In this document: positions 15,705 to 25,144 of the stretch, in pieces | How positions within the stretch are numbered: position 1 is the stretch's first letter | Layout of the letters: every line of letters starts with the position of its first letter | Source: Sva-07 sp963716095 | GTDB lineage: Bacteria; Actinomycetota; Acidimicrobiia; Acidimicrobiales; Ilumatobacteraceae | NCBI GenBank assembly: GCA_963716095.1 | Contig: CAVQSV010000005.1 | Span: 1 to 64,000 of the forward strand | Direction: 5' to 3' | DNA: 64,000 bases | Program-made: the position numbers and the translations under genes | The notes under the pieces: model-generated | The model's database searches: none | What the model saw: only the letters and a program-made list of their open reading frames with translations | Told to the model about the DNA's origin: nothing

Positions 15705-16607
15705 ATGGCCGCACCGATCGAGGTCGACATCGACGGCCGCACCGTCCGGCTCACCAACCTGGACAAGGTGCTGTACCCGTCGGGGTTCACCAAGGCCGAG
15801 GTGGTCGACTACCACCTGCGCATCGCACCGACGATCGTCCCGCATCTCGCGGGGCGCTGCATCACGTTCCGCCGCTACCCCGACGGAACCGACCGTGACG
15901 GCTTCTTCGAGAAGCGGTGCCCGTCGCATCGTCCCGACTGGGTGCAGGTGGCGCTCGGACCGGGCGATCGGCGAGGCGGCATCGAGTACTGCCGCATCGA
16001 GGACTCGGCAGCGATGGTGTGGGCGGCGAACCTGGCGGCGATCGAGCTGCACGCACCGATGGCACTCGCCGCGGACCTCGACACCCCTCGCATCCTGGTG
16101 TTCGACTTCGATCCGGGTCCGAAGACGTCGGTGGTCGACTGCTGTGAGGTGGCGGTCGGCGTGCGCACCGTGCTCGATGCGGTCGGACTCGAGGGGTGGT
16201 GCAAGACGTCGGGCTCCAAGGGGCTGCAGCTCTACGTGCCGCTCAACACGCCGGGCGTGACGCACGAGGCGACGGCCGACTTCGCGCTCGCCGTCGGCCA
16301 GGTGATGGAACGTCAGATGCCCGGCCGGGTGACGACAGTGATGGCGAAGGTCGAGCGACCGGGGAAGGTGTTCGTCGACTGGAGCCAGAACGCCCACCAC
16401 AAGACCACGATCGCGCCGTACTCGCTTCGTGCCCGTCACGATCCCACCGTTTCGACCCCGGTGACGTGGGCGGAGGTGGAGGAGTGCGCCTCGAGCGGAC
16501 GGGAGCTGCGATTCGAGGCAGGGGACGTGCTCGCCAGGGTCGAGGAGCACGGTGACCTGTTCGCGAGCGTCCTCACGCTCGAACAACACCTCCCGACCCC
16601 AAGCTGA
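15705..16607 (+). CDS. LigD-type NHEJ polymerase (primase-polymerase domain only)
   Basis: 300 aa corresponding to the stand-alone polymerase domain of LigD, an archaeo-eukaryotic primase fold that fills gaps at broken ends, often with ribonucleotides. The catalytic acidic pair is in FDFDPG, the nucleotide-binding serine/lysine in TSGSKGLQLY, and VDWSQNAHHKTTIAPYS is the conserved C-terminal motif. No ligase or phosphoesterase domain is fused and none is encoded in the window. The ligase must be elsewhere, as in actinobacteria with split LigD modules. It directly follows ku. Confidence 0.95.
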   Translation: MAAPIEVDIDGRTVRLTNLDKVLYPSGFTKAEVVDYHLRIAPTIVPHLAGRCITFRRYPDGTDRDGFFEKRCPSHRPDWVQVALGPGDRRGGIEYCRIEDSAAMVWAANLAAIELHAPMALAADLDTPRILVFDFDPGPKTSVVDCCEVAVGVRTVLDAVGLEGWCKTSGSKGLQLYVPLNTPGVTHEATADFALAVGQVMERQMPGRVTTVMAKVERPGKVFVDWSQNAHHKTTIAPYSLRARHDPTVSTPVTWAEVEECASSGRELRFEAGDVLARVEEHGDLFASVLTLEQHLPTPS

Positions 16608-16640
16608 CGCTCTGGTTCAGCGCGGCCGCCGTTGGGTGCC

Positions 16641-17627
16641 ATGGCTAGCGTGGGCAGTGACATGGCACCCCGACCTTCCAACGAGGGGGTTCGGCCCTCG
16701 GGACGGCTGACGCGGCGCCGCGTGCTCGCCGGGTCGGCTGCCGTTCTGGGGACTGCTGCGGTCGCCGGCTCCATCTCGGCCATCTCCGAGACCGGGATCA
16801 ACGACCGAGCGACGGTCACGAAACCGGCCGTCCGCCTCGATCCGCCCGATCCCCTCGGTGGTTGGCTGCCGGGAGCGCTCTACGTGGCGCTCTACGGGCA
16901 TCCGGGGTCATCGACGCTCGGCGCCCTCGGAGAGCAGGACGTCGGCGCAGCCGTCGCCCGGGCGAAGGCCGTCGCCGCCCAGTACACACCGTTCGGTCGG
17001 CCGGTGGTGCCCACCTTCGAGATCATCGCCACCGTGGCCTCGTCGTCTGCCGGCTCCGACGGCGACTACTCCAACGAGTTCCCCGCGTCGAAGTTCCAGC
17101 CCTGGATCGACGCTACGAGGGTCAACGGCATGCACGTGATCCTCGACCTCCAGCCGGGCCGAGCGACGTTTCCGTCGCAGGCACGGGAGATCGAGGGGCT
17201 GCTCGCCCAACGCAATGTGAGCCTGGCGCTCGACCCCGAGTGGCGTGTGGGGCCGACGGAGCGCCCCGGGGGTGGTCGGATCGGCACGGTCGACGGATCC
17301 GAGGTGAACGCGACGATCGACTACCTCGACGGTGTGATCCGTCGCTTCGGTCTGCCACCGAAGATGCTCGTGGTCCACCAGTTCACCCCGTCGATGGTGA
17401 CGAACAAGGGGATCATCCGCGGCACACCGCGCGTGCAGGTGGTGTTCCAGATGGACGGCTTCGGCACCCTGCCGCTCAAGCTCGGCTCGTGGAACCGAAT
17501 GGTGTCCGACCTGCCTCCGTCCGCCTTGACCGGTTGGAAGAACTTCTACGACGAGGACCGCCCCACCCCGACCCCGTCGGAGTCGTTGTCGGTGACGCCG
17601 ACTCCTGTCTACATCAGCTACCAGTAG
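16641..17627 (+). CDS. Tat-exported protein of unknown function
   Basis: About 328 aa. The N-terminus has a twin-arginine-type signal (LTRRRVLAG followed by SAAVLGTAAVAG), indicating folded export across the membrane. The mature region has alternating strand/helix segments (VVPTFEIIATVAS, NGMHVILDLQPG, KMLVVHQFTPSM, RVQVVFQMDGFG) that suggest a TIM-barrel-like fold, by inference. The C-terminus is Pro/Thr-rich (RPTPTPSESLSVTPTP). I chose ATG 16641; TTG 16632 and ATG 16662 are also in frame. A near-perfect palindrome begins 2 bp after the stop. Confidence 0.78.
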   Translation: MASVGSDMAPRPSNEGVRPSGRLTRRRVLAGSAAVLGTAAVAGSISAISETGINDRATVTKPAVRLDPPDPLGGWLPGALYVALYGHPGSSTLGALGEQDVGAAVARAKAVAAQYTPFGRPVVPTFEIIATVASSSAGSDGDYSNEFPASKFQPWIDATRVNGMHVILDLQPGRATFPSQAREIEGLLAQRNVSLALDPEWRVGPTERPGGGRIGTVDGSEVNATIDYLDGVIRRFGLPPKMLVVHQFTPSMVTNKGIIRGTPRVQVVFQMDGFGTLPLKLGSWNRMVSDLPPSALTGWKNFYDEDRPTPTPSESLSVTPTPVYISYQ

Positions 17628-17628
17628 C

Positions 17629-17676
17629 CGAGCGATGAGCGAATCCTCCGCATGGGCGGGGTTCGCTCATCGCTCG
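17629..17676. repeat. CGATGAGCGAA palindrome family, copy d
   Basis: Perfect 15-bp arms CGAGCGATGAGCGAA / TTCGCTCATCGCTCG enclose an inner CCGC-ATGG-GCGG hairpin. It starts 2 bp after the TAG of the Tat-exported protein gene, so a 3'-end processing or terminator role is plausible. Confidence 0.85.
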
Positions 17677-17775
17677 CGGTGCGAGCTCCGATGGGTGGAC
17701 GGGGCGAGTCGATCCCGCCGCGTCGGGCGTAGTGGGTGCCGCCGCGGCAGTGGTCGGCGCGGTCATCATGGAGAG

Positions 17776-19000
17776 ATGTCTGCTCGTCGAAGCCTGCGTC
17801 TCGGAGCCGCCGCCGGCGCGCTCGTGCTGGCGGCCTGCTCGACGCCGACGGTCGAATCCGACGGGCCATCGGAGGAACCGGCACCGTCGTCGACGGAGCT
17901 GTTCGACATCGGCGAACGCGACCCGCTGCCGTTTCCCGGCTACGACGTCGACCGGGTCACGATCGCTCCGCTCCCCGGAGCCAACCGTCCCGACGACAGC
18001 ACACCTGCGCTTGACCGGGTGGGCCGCGTTCGATGCCGAACTCACCCGTCAGATCCTGGGCGGGGGAGGGTCCGACGCCTTTGCCGTGTCGGTGGCGGTC
18101 GGCGGCGAGGTGGTCCACGAGGCGGCATTCGGCGCCCGGGTCCCCGACACGTTCGACACGGTCGGACCGACCGATCGATTCCGGATCGCCAGCATCTCCA
18201 AACCGATCACGGCGATCGTGGCGCTGCAGCTCGTCGAGGCCGGGCTCGTCGGGCTCGACGAACCGGTCGGTGCCCGAGCCGCCGACGCCGTCGGAGTCGC
18301 AGACCCCGGCCGGGCAGGCGATGTCACGATCCGCCAGTTGCTCACCCACACCACCGGATTCGCGCAGTACGAGAACCTGTTCTTCCGCAACCAGGTCGGC
18401 TCCTGCGACGAGGCAGCTGCGGTCGGGTTCTCTCGGTCGCTCGGTGGTGGTGGGTTCCGCTACAGCAACATGAACTACTGCGTGCTCGGCCTGGTGATCG
18501 AGCAGGTGACCGGACAGGACTACGAGGCAGCGGTGTACGAGCGCCTGCTCACGCCGCTCGCATTGTCCGGTCTGCGTCTGGCACCCACGTACGACCCCGG
18601 GCCCGGGGAGGTCGAGCATCGTTCGGTGCCGGGCCGGAACTACATGGAGGCCCTCGCCGCCGCCGGAGCGTGGGTGGCGACGCCGACCGATCTGGTCACG
18701 ATCTTCAACTCGCTCGATCACACCACGCCGGGCTTCAAACCGCTGAGTCCCGAGACCGTGGCGATGATGCTGCAGACCCCGCAAGGCGCCGACAGGGGAT
18801 ACGGGATGGGTGTGATCCTGTACGGCGGCGGCACGTTCGGGCACACGGGAACGATCGAGAGCACCCATGCGATGGTCTTCGACCGGGCCGACGACGTCAC
18901 CTGGGCCGTCACCGTGAGCGGTGAGAACCCGAGCGAGACCCCACGTCTGGCCGGGATGGTCGATCGGGCGCTCGCGGCCGGCGGCTTCGTCGCCGGCTGA
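17776..19000 (+). CDS. Serine hydrolase lipoprotein (class C beta-lactamase fold), frameshifted
   Basis: ATG 17776 (GGAGAG upstream) opens a lipoprotein signal, MSARRSLRLGAAAGALVLAAC, with lipobox LAAC and a Pro/Ser-rich linker. The catalytic domain continues in the next frame after about 18000-18010: SISK nucleophile/base motif, YSN motif in RYSNMNYC, and GHTGT near the C-terminus. These are the marks of penicillin-binding/esterase-type beta-lactamase-fold enzymes. Neither part makes sense without the other, so one extra base is inferred. As written, the enzyme lacks its export signal. Substrate unknown. Confidence 0.8.
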
Positions 19001-19038
19001 GAGCATCGCTCGCCGGGCGGTCGTGACATCATGCGGTC

Positions 19039-19965
19039 GTGGTGGCTTCGACGATTCCGCTCACGGTGATCGGCGGGTACCTCGGTGCCGGCAAGACCAC
19101 GTTGGTCAACCACCTCCTCCGACACCCTGGCGGTCGACGGATCGGGGTGATCGTCAACGACTTCGGATCGCTGGCGATCGACGCGTCGCTGCTGGCGCCG
19201 GCCGCCGGCGACGGTCTGGTCAGCCTGCCGAACGGCTGTGTCTGCTGCACGGTCGGTGCCGGGCTCCACGAAGCGCTCGAAACGTTGGCGGCGGCCGAGC
19301 TTCGGCTCGACCATGTCGTGATCGAGGTCAGCGGAGTCGCCGACCCGTCGGTCGCCGCGGCGTGGGGCACGGTGCCGCCGTTCGAGCCCGCAGGGGTCAT
19401 CGTGCTCGCGGACGCCACCTCGGTGGTGCAACGTTCCCGCGACCGATACGTCGGTGGGGAAGTCACCCGCCAGCTGGAGGGGGCCGATCTCGTGGTGGTG
19501 ACGAAGTCCGACGTCTGCGACGAGGTCGAACTCGACGCGGTCGAACGTTGGATTGCGACGACGAGCGGGGGAGTGCCGTCGATCCGGGTGGTCGGTGGTG
19601 AGGTTCCGGCGGACGTGATTCTCGGGGTCGGGCGGTCGTCGGCGACAACGTCGAGAGTCGAGCAGGGCCATGGCACCCGCTACGTGTCGTGGTCGTGGAC
19701 CACCGAGGCCCCCGTCGCCCGAGTGGATCTCGACCGGTTTCTGTCCTCGCTGGAGCCGAACGTCGTGCGCGTGAAGGGGTGGGTGCATCTCGATGACGGC
19801 ACCTGGGTCGACGTGCAGGTCGTGGGCCGTCGGGCCGAGGTGACTCTGGGCGTTCCCGCCGACCGCACCGAAGTGGTCGCCATCGCCGTCCGTGTGGATC
19901 CACCCGCCCCCGACCCGTTTGCTGTTGCAGTTCGGGTGACCCGTCCCGTCCGAACCGTCACGTAA
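19039..19965 (+). CDS. CobW/P47K-family GTPase (metal chaperone type)
   Basis: 308 aa. The P-loop is GGYLGAGKTT, the metal-binding motif CVCC is in NGCVCCT, VIEVSGVADP gives the Walker B region, and TKSD is the GTP specificity motif. The family inserts or traffics Zn/Co; which metal is unknown. GTG 19039 is used, with GTG 19042 as an alternative. The last 17 codons (DPFAVAVRVTRPVRTVT) are not family sequence: they are read from a CGTTTGCG-family palindrome that begins at 19914. The real C-terminus may have been extended by the repeat. Confidence 0.92.
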   Translation: MVASTIPLTVIGGYLGAGKTTLVNHLLRHPGGRRIGVIVNDFGSLAIDASLLAPAAGDGLVSLPNGCVCCTVGAGLHEALETLAAAELRLDHVVIEVSGVADPSVAAAWGTVPPFEPAGVIVLADATSVVQRSRDRYVGGEVTRQLEGADLVVVTKSDVCDEVELDAVERWIATTSGGVPSIRVVGGEVPADVILGVGRSSATTSRVEQGHGTRYVSWSWTTEAPVARVDLDRFLSSLEPNVVRVKGWVHLDDGTWVDVQVVGRRAEVTLGVPADRTEVVAIAVRVDPPAPDPFAVAVRVTRPVRTVT

Positions 19966-20042
19966 ACGGGAGTGCCCCGTCGCTGACCCGTTCGTGTTGC
20001 AGTTCGGATGACCTGCCCCTGCCAAACCGTCACGCAAACGGG
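19914..20042. repeat. Two tandem CGTTTGCG-family elements (copies 2 and 3)
   Basis: 19914-19970 and 19987-20042 are diverged head-to-tail copies, about 73 bp apart, beginning CCCGTT..GTTGCAGTTCGG and ending CCGTCACG.AAACGGG. Arms pair imperfectly (about 15-17 of 21). The first overlaps the 3' end of the CobW gene. Both lie between converging genes, where they could end transcription. Confidence 0.7.
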
Positions 20043-20071
20043 AACCACCCGGCGCCGGGACTGGTCGAGGC

Positions 20072-21872
20072 TCAGGCGGGGTGGGCGGCTTCGAACGGGG
20101 TGCCGCCGACGACGGTGCCCCAGACGCCGATGTCCCTGATCGTCATCGGGTCGACCGTGAGCGGGTTGCTCCTCGAGCACCGCGAAGTCGGCCGCCTTGC
20201 CGCACTCGATCGTGCCGAACTCGGCGTCGAGGTGCATCTGGTAGGCCGAACCGAGCGTCACCGCCCGCAGGGCCGACTCCGCAGAGATCCGCTCGGTGTC
20301 ACCGAGCACACGCCCCGACGGCGTCACCCGGTTGACCGCACACCACATCGTGTGCAGTTGGCCGAGCGGGGTGATGTTCGCATCGGAGTGCAGCGAGAAC
20401 GACACGCCCTCACGCTCGGCGGTGGCGGCCGCCTCCATCCGCCGAGCACGTTCCGGCCCGACGGTGATGTCGTGGTGTTGGTCGCCCCAGTACCAGAGGT
20501 GGTTGGCGAAGATGTTGGCGCACATGCCGAGCTTCGCCATGCGCCTGAACTGCGCCGCCGACGTCAGCTGGCAGTGCTGCACGGTGTGGCGGTGGTCGAG
20601 CCACGGCCGCTCGATGACGAGTTGTTCGACGGTGTCGATCCAGGCGTCGATCGTGAGATCGCCGTTGCAGTGGGCGTGGATGTTGATGCCGCGCTCGTGG
20701 AACGGGCGGGCGATGTCGAGCAGCTGATCGGGCGGCACCATCCACTGCCCATGGTCGTCACCTGAGTAGTAGCCCGGCCATCCCATCTTCGCGGTGAAGC
20801 CCTGGATCGAGCCGTCGAGGACGATCTTGAGCCCGGCGGTGCGCAGCTTGTCGGTGTCGTCGGCCGCCAGCTGCAGCATCAGCTCGGCGGCGTCCGACCA
20901 GTCGGCGCTTCCCGGCGGCAACCCGTGCAGGTGACGTTGCAGGATGCGCGCCGGGTAGTCGGGGCGGTCGACCACCTCGTGCCAGGCAGCCACCTCGTCG
21001 GGTCGGGTCAGGCCGAAGCTCCCGAGATCGCACAACATCGTGGTGCCGGTGTTGGCGCACAGCTGGCCGAGGGCCTCCAGCGAACGCGGGTCGGTCATCG
21101 CCCGTCCGATCACGGCGATGCCCGAGCGAGCCAGCGAGATCGCCGGCATCTCCTGGAGTTCGCCGTTCGGTTCGCCATCGGCGTCGCGAGCGACCCCCGG
21201 TGTGGTCGCAGCACGGGTGATCTCGTGGCGTTCGAGCATCGCGGTGTTGACCGTGGCCAGGTGTGCGCTCGCGTGGAAGACGAAGATCGGACGCTCGGTC
21301 GACACCCGGTCGAGGTGCTCGCGGGTCAGCCGCTCCTCGCCGGTGAAGTAGATCGGGTCGAATCCGCCGACCACGATCGGTTCCGATGAGCCCTGTGTCT
21401 CGTCGTCGAGCTCGCGCAGGCGGTCGAGGAACGCGTCGTAGGTCCGGATTCCCGGTGCGGTCCCACCGTCGACCCGGTGGCGGTCGAACCAGCCGACGTA
21501 GGGGAGCAGCGAGAACGCCCCCTCCAATCGGTGGCCGTGCGCCTCGATCATCCCCGGCGTCAGCACGTGGTCGACGAATCGCCGGTCGATCTGGTGCGGC
21601 CCCCAACTGGCGCATTCCTCGACCGAGCCGGCGGCGAGCACCTTGCCGTCGCGGACGGCGACGGCCGCCACCTCCGGCTGTGCCGGGTCCATCGTGACGA
21701 CGGTGCGGGCCGGATAGATCGTGATGTCACCCTGGTTGCTGCTCACCGAATCGACCGTACTGCGCGGGAATCCCTGCTCAGCGCTCTCGGCGGACGACGC
21801 GGTGATCTCACCGAGCGCGACCGGTGATGCCGGTTGCCGGGCACGTTTGTGGCCGAGGATGTCATCAGTCAT
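20072..21872 (-). CDS. Amidohydrolase, YtcJ-like family (frameshifted near the C-terminus)
   Basis: About 600 aa. The metal-binding HxH is in GMIEAHGH; HAHCNGD, HTVQHCQL and SLHSDANITPLG are the later YtcJ-like motifs. Substrate unknown. From ATG 21872 the frame runs to about 20180 (DFAVLEE). The family's C-terminus (NPLTVDPMTIRDIGVWGTVV) continues in the next frame and stops at 20072, requiring one skipped base. Without the shift translation would run on antisense to cobW. ATG 21872 overlaps the DUF1622 stop (ATGACTGA); a GTG nearer VSSNQGD could also be the start. Confidence 0.85.
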
Positions 21873-22239
21873 CGGGGGCGTCGGGGTCCAATTCGGACGG
21901 TCTGGACTGCCACGGCCAGTGCCCCTCCGCCTCGAGCTGGAGGGTCCAGGTGAGGAACGTTCTCACCACGACGAGGAGACCCAGCGCCGCGACGTTCTCC
22001 AGGGTCGGCTGGAGCGTCACCGTCCGGATGATGTCGGCCGCGATCAGCAGGTCGAGGCCGATCAGCAGACCGCGTGACATCTCCTTCTTGAACGTGTCCT
22101 GACCTGCAGCAGCCGAGGTTCGGATGGCCACCCAGATCGACGAGACGATGGCGACCACGACCGCGAGGGAGATGACGACGATCGCAATGACCTCGATCCA
22201 CTCCGAGATGTCTCGTGCGATCTCCCAGTCGCCGAGCAT
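21865..22239 (-). CDS. DUF1622-family membrane protein
   Basis: 124 aa from ATG 22239. It has one long hydrophobic segment (IEVIAIVVISLAVVVAIVSS), then the family block SRGLLIGLDLLIAADIIRTV and a second hydrophobic stretch VAALGLLVVVRTFL. DUF1622 proteins are small inner-membrane proteins of unknown role. An in-frame GTG at 22269 would add ten residues. Its stop overlaps the start of the amidohydrolase, so the two are co-translated. It is divergent from the DedA remnant. Confidence 0.82.
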   Translation of the reverse strand: MLGDWEIARDISEWIEVIAIVVISLAVVVAIVSSIWVAIRTSAAAGQDTFKKEMSRGLLIGLDLLIAADIIRTVTLQPTLENVAALGLLVVVRTFLTWTLQLEAEGHWPWQSRPSELDPDAPDD

Positions 22240-22335
22240 GGGTTCGTCGGTCGCCAGCACCGTTGCCACGTTACTGCTCGCGTCCGGCGGCTGGCGGATC
22301 CCGACCAGGTGGTTGGTCACCCGTCGAGGAGCACC

Positions 22336-23012
22336 ATGCCAGAACAGAGCCTGCCGGTCGAGGAACAGCGACTTCCGAGGTTCTGGGTGTTGCCCGGCGG
22401 TGCGCCCGGACTGCTGGCGCTGCTGTGGGTCGCACCGACGATCACCGTGTTCGTGTCGGCGATCGATCTCGCCGACGTCGACCACCTCTACCTGATCATC
22501 GGTGTCTTCGTCGTGTTCGACGCCGTCCTTCCGATCTTCCCGAGTGAGTCACTCCTGACGACGGCGTCGAACCTCGCCGCCCAATCGGGATCGAGCATCG
22601 AACTCTGGAAGCTCATCGTCGCCGGCTCGGCTCGGGGCCATCGTGGGTGATTCGTTGCTCTACTGGCTGTAGCGCACCGTGCTCCGCACCGATGCTGATC
22701 GTGTTCGGCCGGTTCGTTCCGGGCCTGCGCTTCATGGTCGGAGCGACGATGGGGCTCACCCGCTTCCCCTATCCGCGGTTCCTGCTGTTCGACGTTGTCG
22801 GAGGGACACTGTGGGCGTCGTACACGTGCGTGTTCAGCTACCTCGTCGCATCGGTGATCCAGGACAAGCCGTTCCTGTCGATCGCCGTGTCCGTGGTGGT
22901 GACGACGGCGTTGCTCGGCATCCTCTACTTCCCGATCAAGCGGAGTTGGGAGTCGACCGCCCGCGACGGACGATCGAACCCGGCGGGCAGCCAGACCGAG
23001 CTCTCGGGCTGA
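22336..23012 (+). pseudogene. DedA/SNARE-associated membrane protein, decayed
   Basis: ATG 22336 with GAGGA upstream opens a DedA N-terminus (VFDAVLPIFPSESLLTTAS). The frame breaks near 22630, where skipping one base restores GAIVGDSLLYWL. A TAG at about 22670 then stops that frame, and about 30 residues normally present before FGRFVPGLRF are missing. The C-terminal half (APMLIVFGRFVPGLRFMVG to the end) resumes in the third frame and ends at 23012. Frame change, stop and deletion together make a functional product unlikely. DedA proteins are lipid flippase-like membrane proteins. Confidence 0.8.
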
Positions 23013-23249
23013 GCGAGCCTGATCATCGCGTCCGGGCCACGACGGCGCCGTTGCAGTAGTACCGTTGGGGGCATGAAGCGACCATGGGTTCTTCGGTTGC
23101 CAGCAAGAAGGTCAGACTACCGACCCGTGCGAGGGGGGCAGTGGACCTCGACGAGCTGTCGAGGCGAAGGCGATGACCGTCGCCTCCTTGCCGCCCGCCG
23201 GCAGCGACAACGCTCTGATCGACCTGGCAGTCCGGTATCGTGAACGATC

Positions 23250-23682
23250 ATGAAACGACGTACACGAAACACTCAGCGGGGAGTCGGCCTGATGGCCGCG
23301 GCCGCCATCACGATGGCACTGGCCGGCTGCGGCAGCGACGATGACGAAGCCTCCGCGCAGGAGCAGTACTGCGAAGCGGGTGCGTCACTTCGGTCGAGCG
23401 TCGAGGCGCTCACGAACATCGATCTCATCTCGGAGGGCACCTCCGGACTCGAGGACGCGCTGAATGCCGTGACTGACGACCTGAGCACCCTTCGCGACAC
23501 CGCTGACTCGGCTGCTGAGCCCGAGGTGGAGGCACTCACGGACTCCGTGGATGATCTCCAGAGCAGCGTTTCTGATCTGGGTGGCGAGATCTCCAGCTGA
23601 CAACGCAACGGCACTCGCGGCTGCCGTGCAGAGCGTCGGGAGCTCGGCCCAGGCCGTCTACGACACGCTCAGCGACTGCTGA
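23250..23682 (+). CDS. Small lipoprotein, interrupted by UGA-C (+1)
   Basis: ATG 23250 gives a basic N-terminus, a hydrophobic stretch and lipobox LAGC (ITMALAGCGSDDD). The mature part is helical with heptad-like Leu/Val spacing (EDALNAVTDDLSTLRDTADS). The frame ends at TGA 23598-23600 after GGEISS. Skipping one base gives a smooth continuation DNATALAAAVQSVGSSAQAV ending ...DTLSDC at 23682, about 144 aa in total. The site reads AGC-TGA-C, the same stop context as RF2 frameshifting. Function unknown; an exported coiled-coil-like lipoprotein. Confidence 0.75.
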
Positions 23683-23804
23683 CCGCGCGCAGAACCGTCT
23701 ACGAACGGCCTCGCACACCTGGTCGTAGCCGTGGAGCGCGCCCGCCACGCCGCTGGCGCCGCCCGCCACAGCCATCCGCAGCGTCGTGCGCGACACTGAG
23801 GCCC

Positions 23805-25062
23805 ATGGCTTCACTCCATCAGCAGCGCCGGCCCGTCGACGATGTCATCGGTGACCTCACTGCCAAGCGCGTCAACGACGTCAAATGGGCCGACGGCCGC
23901 ACGTTCGGGATGGTCTACGACGGAGGCCCCTTGGTCCACGAGGTGGCCGAGCAGGCTGCACGGCTGTACCTCCACGAGAACGCGCTGAACACCAAGGCGT
24001 TCCCGTCGCTCGGCCAGATCCAGTCCGAAGTCGTCGGCTGGACGGCCGGGTTGCTCCACGGTGACGACGCCGTCGCCGGGTTCCTCACCAGCGGTGGCAC
24101 CGAGTCGATTCTGTGCGGGGTCCTTGCCGCTCGCGAGCGAGCCGTCACCGAACGCGGCATCACCGAGCCCGAGATGGTCGTCGCCGAGTCGGCCCACGCT
24201 GCGTTCCACAAGGCAGCACACAACTTCGGCTTGAAGCTCCACAAGGCGCCGGTCAAGGACGATTGGACCGCCGACGTCGAGGCGATGGCAGCGCTGTGCA
24301 ACGAGAACACGGTGTTGGTCGTCGGCTCGGCCCCGCAGTACCCGCAGGGCGTGCAGGACGACATCCCTGCGATCGCTGCGCTTGCTGCGTCGATCGGAGC
24401 CAACTGTCACGTCGATGCGTGCATGGGCGGCTTCGTGTTGCCGTTCGTCGAGATGCTCGGCCGCGAGGTGCAGCCGTGGGACTTCCGCGTCGACGGGGTC
24501 ACGACCATCTCAGCCGACATCCACAAGCTGGGGTACGCGCCCAAGGGTGTGTCGGTGATCCTGCACCGCAACAAGGCGTCGCGGTCGTACCAGACGTTCG
24601 TCTTCGACGATTGGCTCGGCGGGTTCTACGCCTCGCCGAACATGCAGGGAACCCGCTCGGGGCTCCCGATGGCCTGCGCGTGGGCGGTGATGTCGCACCT
24701 CGGCATCGACGGCTACGTCGACCTCACCCGCCAGATGCTCGCCAGCGCCGATCAGTTCCGGGCCGGTGTCGCTGCGATCGATGGCATCCGGGTGCTCGGC
24801 GACGGCAAGTTCCACCTCGTGGCGATGGCGTCCGACCCGGCCTTCGAGCCGGAGATCGACATGTTCGCGCTCGGCGATGCGCTGCTCGCCAAGGGCTGGT
24901 ATCCACGATCGGCAAGGGCCGCCCGACAACCTGCACTCGACGATCAGCAACACCAACACCGGTGTGATCGATCAGTACCTCGAGGATCTCGCCGAGTGCG
25001 TCGCCGCCGTGGTCGGAACCCGAACCGACGACCGCAGCACCAACTACGCCACCCTGGAGTGA
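23805..25062 (+). CDS. PLP-dependent decarboxylase/lyase, group II (sphingosine-phosphate lyase-like), frameshifted
   Basis: About 418 aa. The PLP lysine lies in SADIHKLGYAPKG, the substrate loop in FLTSGGTESI, and HVDACMGGF gives the pyridine-binding Asp; these are group II decarboxylase marks, closest to the S1P lyase/GAD branch. After LAKGWY (24900-24903) the frame must skip one base to read HDRQGPPDNLHSTIS and end NYATLE at 25062. As written, translation runs 20 bp further with unrelated residues. Substrate unknown; acyl-CoA genes lie downstream on the other strand. Confidence 0.85.
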
Positions 25063-25076
25063 CGATTCACGGCCAT

Positions 25077-25116
25077 CGATGAGCGAAACCCGCAGATCTG
25101 GTGGGTTCGCTCATCG
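25077..25116. repeat. CGATGAGCGAA palindrome family, copy e
   Basis: Arms CGATGAGCGAA / TTCGCTCATCG, extended by CCC/GGG after a one-base bulge, around GCAGATCTGGT. The inner sequence is almost identical to copy f at 43376-43415. It lies between two converging genes (decarboxylase and acyl-CoA synthetase). Confidence 0.85.
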
Positions 25117-25144
25117 TTGCGGGCGATCGCCGAGGCGGTGGCGG

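Noticed and set aside
19680..21872. 730-aa amidohydrolase extending antisense through cobW
   Set aside because: The family C-terminus appears in the next frame and stops at 20072; the remainder is the reverse of repeats and cobW.
23074..23250. Two tiny overlapping ORFs (about 30 and 26 codons) before the small lipoprotein
   Set aside because: No family resemblance, Arg-rich composition and no independent support; the 237-bp gap shows nothing else I can name.
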